The notes beneath the pieces were generated by a model. It did no database searches. It saw only the letters and a list, made by a program, of their open reading frames with translations, and was not told where the DNA came from. Below, in pieces: positions 6,501 to 9,377 of a DNA stretch of 9,377 bases. How positions within the stretch are numbered: the stretch's first letter is position 1; every line of letters starts with the position of its first letter. The DNA is from Litorivicinus sp. Lineage in GTDB: Bacteria > Pseudomonadota > Gammaproteobacteria > Pseudomonadales > Litorivicinaceae. The stretch lies in contig JAGYIK010000041.1 of assembly GCA_018402605.1 (NCBI GenBank), forward strand, positions 1 to 9,377, read 5' to 3'. The position numbers were made by a program, and so were the translations under genes.

Positions 6501-7144
6501 GTCTCAAGGTCGATCTCACACACCGGTTCCCAGACTTCGAATTACATGCGGCGTTCGAGGTGCCCCCTGGCTTGACCGCGATTTGCGGCCCTTCGGGTGC
6601 AGGCAAAACCACGCTAATCAACGCACTTGCCGGCACCATCACACCACATGCTGGGCATATCGAGATCAATCACCGTGTGCTGTTTTCCGCATCTGAACAC
6701 ATCAATGTACCGACCGAACGACGTCGAGTGGGGTATATTTTTCAAGACGCACGACTCTTCCCGCACTTGACGGTACGACAGAATTTGAAGGCGGGGCGTT
6801 GGTTCAGAAAACTCCCCACTGAGCCACACCAGCTCGATCCAATCATTGGGTTATTAGGACTCGAGCATCTGCTTGACCGACGGCCTGCGAAGCTTTCAGG
6901 GGGTGAAAAACAGCGCGTCGCAATTGGACGTGCCCTACTCTCCGAACCTGAATTTATTCTGGCTGATGAACCCCTGTCTTCGCTTGATCTCGCGAGGAAG
7001 CTCGAAATCCTGCCCTACTTTGAGCGCTTACGGGACGAGATGAAGATCCCAATCTTATATGTGTCCCATCAAAGCGAGGAAATTGAGCGCCTTGCCACGA
7101 CACGGCTCACGCTCAATGGCGGCCAACTGACCGAACAGCGTTAG
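6497..7144 (+). CDS. modC: Molybdate ABC transporter ATP-binding protein ModC, short form without Mop domain
   Basis: ModC hydrolyses ATP to drive molybdate import. I start at the ATG at 6497, which overlaps the modB stop as ATGA. The 215-residue product has every ATPase element: Walker A GPSGAGKTT (31-39), Q-loop YIFQDARLFPHLTV (80-93), signature LSGGEKQRVAIGRAL (133-147), Walker B FILADEPLSSLD (153-164) and switch His191 in VSHQSEE. It ends soon after the ATPase fold (LTLNGGQLTEQR), while E. coli ModC is 352 residues with a C-terminal Mop/TOBE domain that binds molybdate. No frame continues as a Mop domain downstream, because the opposite strand gene begins to overlap at 7141, so this looks like a native short form rather than a fresh frameshift. 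GRWFRK (about 100-105) lies in the variable helical region. Confidence 0.93.
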   Translation: MSLKVDLTHRFPDFELHAAFEVPPGLTAICGPSGAGKTTLINALAGTITPHAGHIEINHRVLFSASEHINVPTERRRVGYIFQDARLFPHLTVRQNLKAGRWFRKLPTEPHQLDPIIGLLGLEHLLDRRPAKLSGGEKQRVAIGRALLSEPEFILADEPLSSLDLARKLEILPYFERLRDEMKIPILYVSHQSEEIERLATTRLTLNGGQLTEQR

Positions 7145-8040
7145 GGGTCCGACTCCGAAGTCGGCATGTACATGACATAGCGATTGGCCATGTATTGGGT
7201 TTGCAAGGTCTGATTACGCTCGATACGAATCAGCAAAAACAGCAATGCACTGAGAGCAAAAATAACCAACGAAACCAGCGTCAATACTGCATTGCGTTGC
7301 ATCCGTTGATCAGCGAGTGCCATTGACAGCTGATAATCCACTAATGCTTTTTCCCGCTGATCTGAGCCCCGCGCCATGGCATATGCCCGATCAACAACTT
7401 GACTTGCAAACCAATTCACATGGAGTAAGGGATAATCCGTCAAAAAGCGATCCACGCGCTCTCGCGCCTGCCCCGCGACTTGCATCTGAGTCGGGAAGAA
7501 CACCGGCTGCATTGACGCTTCCATCACATGATCAAAAAATAAGGTCGCAAAGGAGATATCCGGCAGATCCGGTTGCATCCGGAGCCGCTGATGTGTGTGT
7601 GCGATCAGTTGAGAGACCTGCTGTCTGCGCTGCTCGCTCTTCTGAACTCCGCGAGCGGCAATCAAACTCTCCAGAAGGGCTGCGCCTGCTTGGATGGCCC
7701 GAGTCTCTTTGTCCGTCAGATCAGCGGCGACAACCGAGCTTACATCGGCCTCAGGCACAGTCACCTGTGGCCAGAGGACTGACCCTTGCAGCAGACGCTC
7801 GGCAAACTGCCCAAACTCTTGGACTGAAGGCGCCTCAAACTGCCCTATGACGGTCTGCGGATTGGGACCTGAAGGCGGATCGACCGCAACAACCTGATAC
7901 GCAAAGTACGCGGTACCGACTGCACCCAAGAGGGCAAGAACACTGAAACACAACAAAAACAATGCACGAAAAACGTCGGCAAACCGGTGGAATAGGGCCT
8001 CCGGAGAAATCATTTTTTTGATGACGTTATCCCGAGGCAT
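7141..8040 (-). CDS. Unknown two-helix inner-membrane protein next to bactofilin
   Basis: I do not recognise this 299-residue protein. It has a short basic cytoplasmic start, a long hydrophobic helix at about residues 26-50, a probable periplasmic region of about 200 residues, a second helix at about 250-272 (AVLTLVSLVIFALSALLFLLI), and a short cytoplasmic tail ending SESDP. The periplasmic part is rich in Gln, Ala and Glu with helix-forming stretches (110-155, 186-245), so it is probably largely alpha-helical. It has a single Cys (residue 31, within helix 1) and no visible catalytic motif. It lies 10 bases after the bactofilin gene and is likely co-transcribed with it and the M23 peptidase. 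That suggests a membrane partner in peptidoglycan remodelling, which is an inference from position only. No clear Shine-Dalgarno precedes the ATG; an alternative ATG lies 9 codons inside. The stop codon shares bases with that of modC. Confidence 0.85.
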   Translation of the reverse strand: MPRDNVIKKMISPEALFHRFADVFRALFLLCFSVLALLGAVGTAYFAYQVVAVDPPSGPNPQTVIGQFEAPSVQEFGQFAERLLQGSVLWPQVTVPEADVSSVVAADLTDKETRAIQAGAALLESLIAARGVQKSEQRRQQVSQLIAHTHQRLRMQPDLPDISFATLFFDHVMEASMQPVFFPTQMQVAGQARERVDRFLTDYPLLHVNWFASQVVDRAYAMARGSDQREKALVDYQLSMALADQRMQRNAVLTLVSLVIFALSALLFLLIRIERNQTLQTQYMANRYVMYMPTSESDP

Positions 8041-8050
8041 TAACTACAGG

Positions 8051-8575
8051 CTACGCTGTTGTTTTCGAGCGTGGCGTGGCGGCCGGCGTGGCCGTCTCGG
8101 TCGCGGTCGCCTGCATTGCAGCATCACCGAATGCGAGCGCCTTTTCCTCCGCGCGCGGCTTTTTACCGCTCAACGCTGTGATATCTAATTCGCTGTCCGA
8201 GAAATGACACATGCCATTGAGTCTTGCCCCACGGGAGACAGACAGCGACTGATAATTGATGTCGCCTTCAATGACCGCCGATTCCTCAAGAATCAATTCA
8301 CAGGCTGTAATCGACCCCTCAACGCGCCCAGAAACCTTCACTTCACGCCCGAAAACACGGCCTTTCACAATGCCACTCGAACCGATTGTGAGGTGCACAG
8401 TCTGCACATCGCCTTCAACAGTCCCGTCAATGTGAATATTGCCCTCACTCACCAGGTTCCCAGACACCACCAAGTTAGGCGCCAGTACTGCAAAGGTTTC
8501 ATTGGGTGATTTCATCGATGGGCTCCTTGTCTCACTGCGCGTCTGCGATTGCGAGTTCTTGTTCTTTGAAAACAT
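8051..8575 (-). CDS. Bactofilin family cytoskeletal protein
   Basis: Bactofilins polymerise without nucleotides into filaments on the inner membrane and recruit cell-wall enzymes. From the ATG at 8573-8575 the product has 174 residues: an N-terminal tail MFSKNKNSQS that resembles the membrane-targeting peptide of other bactofilins, a right-handed beta-helix core (about 28-137) with repeated G-x-(I/V) turns such as GNLVSEGNIHIDGTVEGDV, GIVKGRVFGREVKVSGRVEGSI and AVIEGDINYQSLSVSRGARLNG, and a disordered Ala/Thr-rich tail. AGGA at 8580-8583 and GAGG at 8585-8588 precede this start. A second start at 8513-8515 (MKSPNETF) has a stronger AAGGAG at 8523-8528 and would give 154 residues without the targeting peptide. 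The longer start overlaps the M23 gene by 44 bases. Confidence 0.93.
   Translation of the reverse strand: MFSKNKNSQSQTRSETRSPSMKSPNETFAVLAPNLVVSGNLVSEGNIHIDGTVEGDVQTVHLTIGSSGIVKGRVFGREVKVSGRVEGSITACELILEESAVIEGDINYQSLSVSRGARLNGMCHFSDSELDITALSGKKPRAEEKALAFGDAAMQATATETATPAATPRSKTTA
8523..8528 (-). promoter_or_regulatory. Strong internal Shine-Dalgarno for a shorter bactofilin start
   Basis: AAGGAG on the minus strand lies 7 bases before an in-frame ATG at 8513-8515 and just after the M23 stop at 8532-8534. It is a better match to the ribosome than the site before the upstream ATG at 8575. It either marks the true start or gives a second, shorter isoform. Confidence 0.5.
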
Positions 8576-9377
8576 AACGTCCTGCCTCAATAAATTCGTA
8601 TGGATCGACGGCTTCATCGTGAATCCGGATTTCGTAATGCACGTGCGGACCGGTTGACCGACCAGAACTACCGACAGCTCCAACCACATCGCGATACGAC
8701 ACTTGCTGCCCTTTTTTCACGTTAATCGACTTCAAGTGCGCGTACAGAGTCTGAATTCCGCATCCGTGATCAACTACAACCAAACGGCCATACCCACCCT
8801 TGTTTCCGGCATGTCGAACAATGCCGGGCGCCGTAGCACGCACTTTCGTGCCCGGCCATGCACCGAGATCGACGCCATTATGCCAACCGGGCCGACTGGT
8901 AAATGGGTCTTTCCGATCGCCAAATCGGCTGGTGAGATTGTAATAATCAACCGGTGCAATCAAGGGCGCACAATCCAAAAGCTGCTGTACTTGCTTCCAT
9001 TCCTGACTCAAACGCAACAAATCAGAGGCTCTATCATCAAATCGCTGGAACACATGATCAGATCCGCTATCGATGCTGGCCGGACCACCCGTCCCAAAAC
9101 TTGGTGGTAACCCAGCAATCTCAGCTGAGGCCAGCGGGGTGCGCTCAATAGTGGCGTAATCTCGCTCCAGCATCTGCGTCATCACCGTGTGCAAGGTCTG
9201 CATCGATTCAGATTGCTTACGATAGGCCTCGGTCAAATCGGCCGCAACATCAGCAAACCATGGTCTGACGTCATCGAGGGCAGCCGGCGGACGATGACCC
9301 GATATTTTTGCCACCGACTTGGACAGATTCATTATGAGCTCGGAGAGCTCACGATTTTCGGCATCTACGGCATCAAT
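8532..9377 (-). CDS. M23 family zinc metallopeptidase (5' end outside window)
   Basis: M23 peptidases cut peptide cross-links in peptidoglycan in the periplasm. The frame is open from the right edge to the TGA at 8532-8534, giving 281 residues; the first ATG in the window (9330-9332) is preceded by 15 more open codons (ending ENRELSELI), so the start is probably outside. The N-terminal part is helical and likely coiled coil, followed by a linker, then the LytM fold from about residue 140. Zinc ligands are present: His166 and Asp170 (GWHNGVDLGA) and His247 (GPHVHYEI), with catalytic His214 in YAHL and His245. The enzyme therefore looks active, unlike degenerate EnvC or NlpD types. It overlaps the bactofilin gene by 44 bases. 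M23 peptidases are known partners of bactofilins, for example LmdC in stalked alphaproteobacteria. Confidence 0.94.
   Translation of the reverse strand: MDAVDAENRELSELIMNLSKSVAKISGHRPPAALDDVRPWFADVAADLTEAYRKQSESMQTLHTVMTQMLERDYATIERTPLASAEIAGLPPSFGTGGPASIDSGSDHVFQRFDDRASDLLRLSQEWKQVQQLLDCAPLIAPVDYYNLTSRFGDRKDPFTSRPGWHNGVDLGAWPGTKVRATAPGIVRHAGNKGGYGRLVVVDHGCGIQTLYAHLKSINVKKGQQVSYRDVVGAVGSSGRSTGPHVHYEIRIHDEAVDPYEFIEAGRYVFKEQELAIADAQ

Noticed and set aside
7149..7164. Short inverted repeat CCGACT-CCGA-AGTCGG just after modC, possible shared terminator
   Set aside because: The stem is only 6 bp, no T-tract follows on either strand, and the bases code for the last residues of the opposing gene (PTSESD).
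7317..7850. 177-codon plus-strand open frame opposite the unknown membrane protein
   Set aside because: The minus-strand frame is longer, has coherent membrane helices and fits the operon; the plus frame is low-complexity Pro/Ser/Arg-rich sequence with no ribosome site noted.
8010..8022. Run of seven A on the minus strand near the start of the unknown membrane gene, possible phase-variation tract
   Set aside because: Seven bases is too short to call a contingency locus, and the frame reads through intact.
8576..8689. Bactofilin start at 8689
   Set aside because: The extra 38 residues overlap the peptidase frame deeply, contain no family-like sequence, and precede the MFSK start typical of bactofilins.

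Overview
The window looks like a chromosomal segment of a proteobacterium of moderate GC. An alphaproteobacterium is my best guess, from the bactofilin/M23 pair and the style of MoeA and ModA, but a gammaproteobacterium is not excluded. No mobile element, rRNA, tRNA or CRISPR array is visible. Genes are packed tightly and no gap exceeds 100 bases.

Region 1 (1-2768, minus strand) is a molybdenum-cofactor maturation operon read fdhD > mobA > mobB > moeA. The genes overlap by 8, 1 and 28 bases, and moeA runs off the left edge. MoeA inserts molybdate into molybdopterin, MobA/MobB add GMP to make the guanine-dinucleotide cofactor, and FdhD sulfurates that cofactor for formate dehydrogenase. No formate dehydrogenase lies in the window.

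Region 2 (2855-7144, plus strand) runs divergently: an MFS transporter, a short DUF2946-like protein, a periplasmic PCu(A)C copper chaperone, then modA-modB-modC for high-affinity molybdate uptake. Two regulatory structures stand out. A perfect 10-bp inverted repeat joins the stop codon of the DUF2946-like gene to the Shine-Dalgarno of the copper chaperone, suggesting translational coupling. A perfect 13-bp inverted repeat just before modA matches the ModE (molybdate repressor) operator core, yet is followed by a T-tract and so also looks like an intrinsic terminator for the upstream genes. ModC is short and lacks the usual C-terminal molybdate-binding Mop domain.

Region 3 (7141-9377, minus strand) is a cell-envelope cluster read M23 peptidase > bactofilin > unknown two-helix membrane protein. 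The M23 gene enters from the right edge. The bactofilin polymer probably positions the peptidoglycan hydrolase. The third protein is unrecognised and is the main candidate for an undescribed component. Its stop codon interlocks tail-to-tail with that of modC.

All calls come from reading the sequence and from family knowledge; no database search was run.
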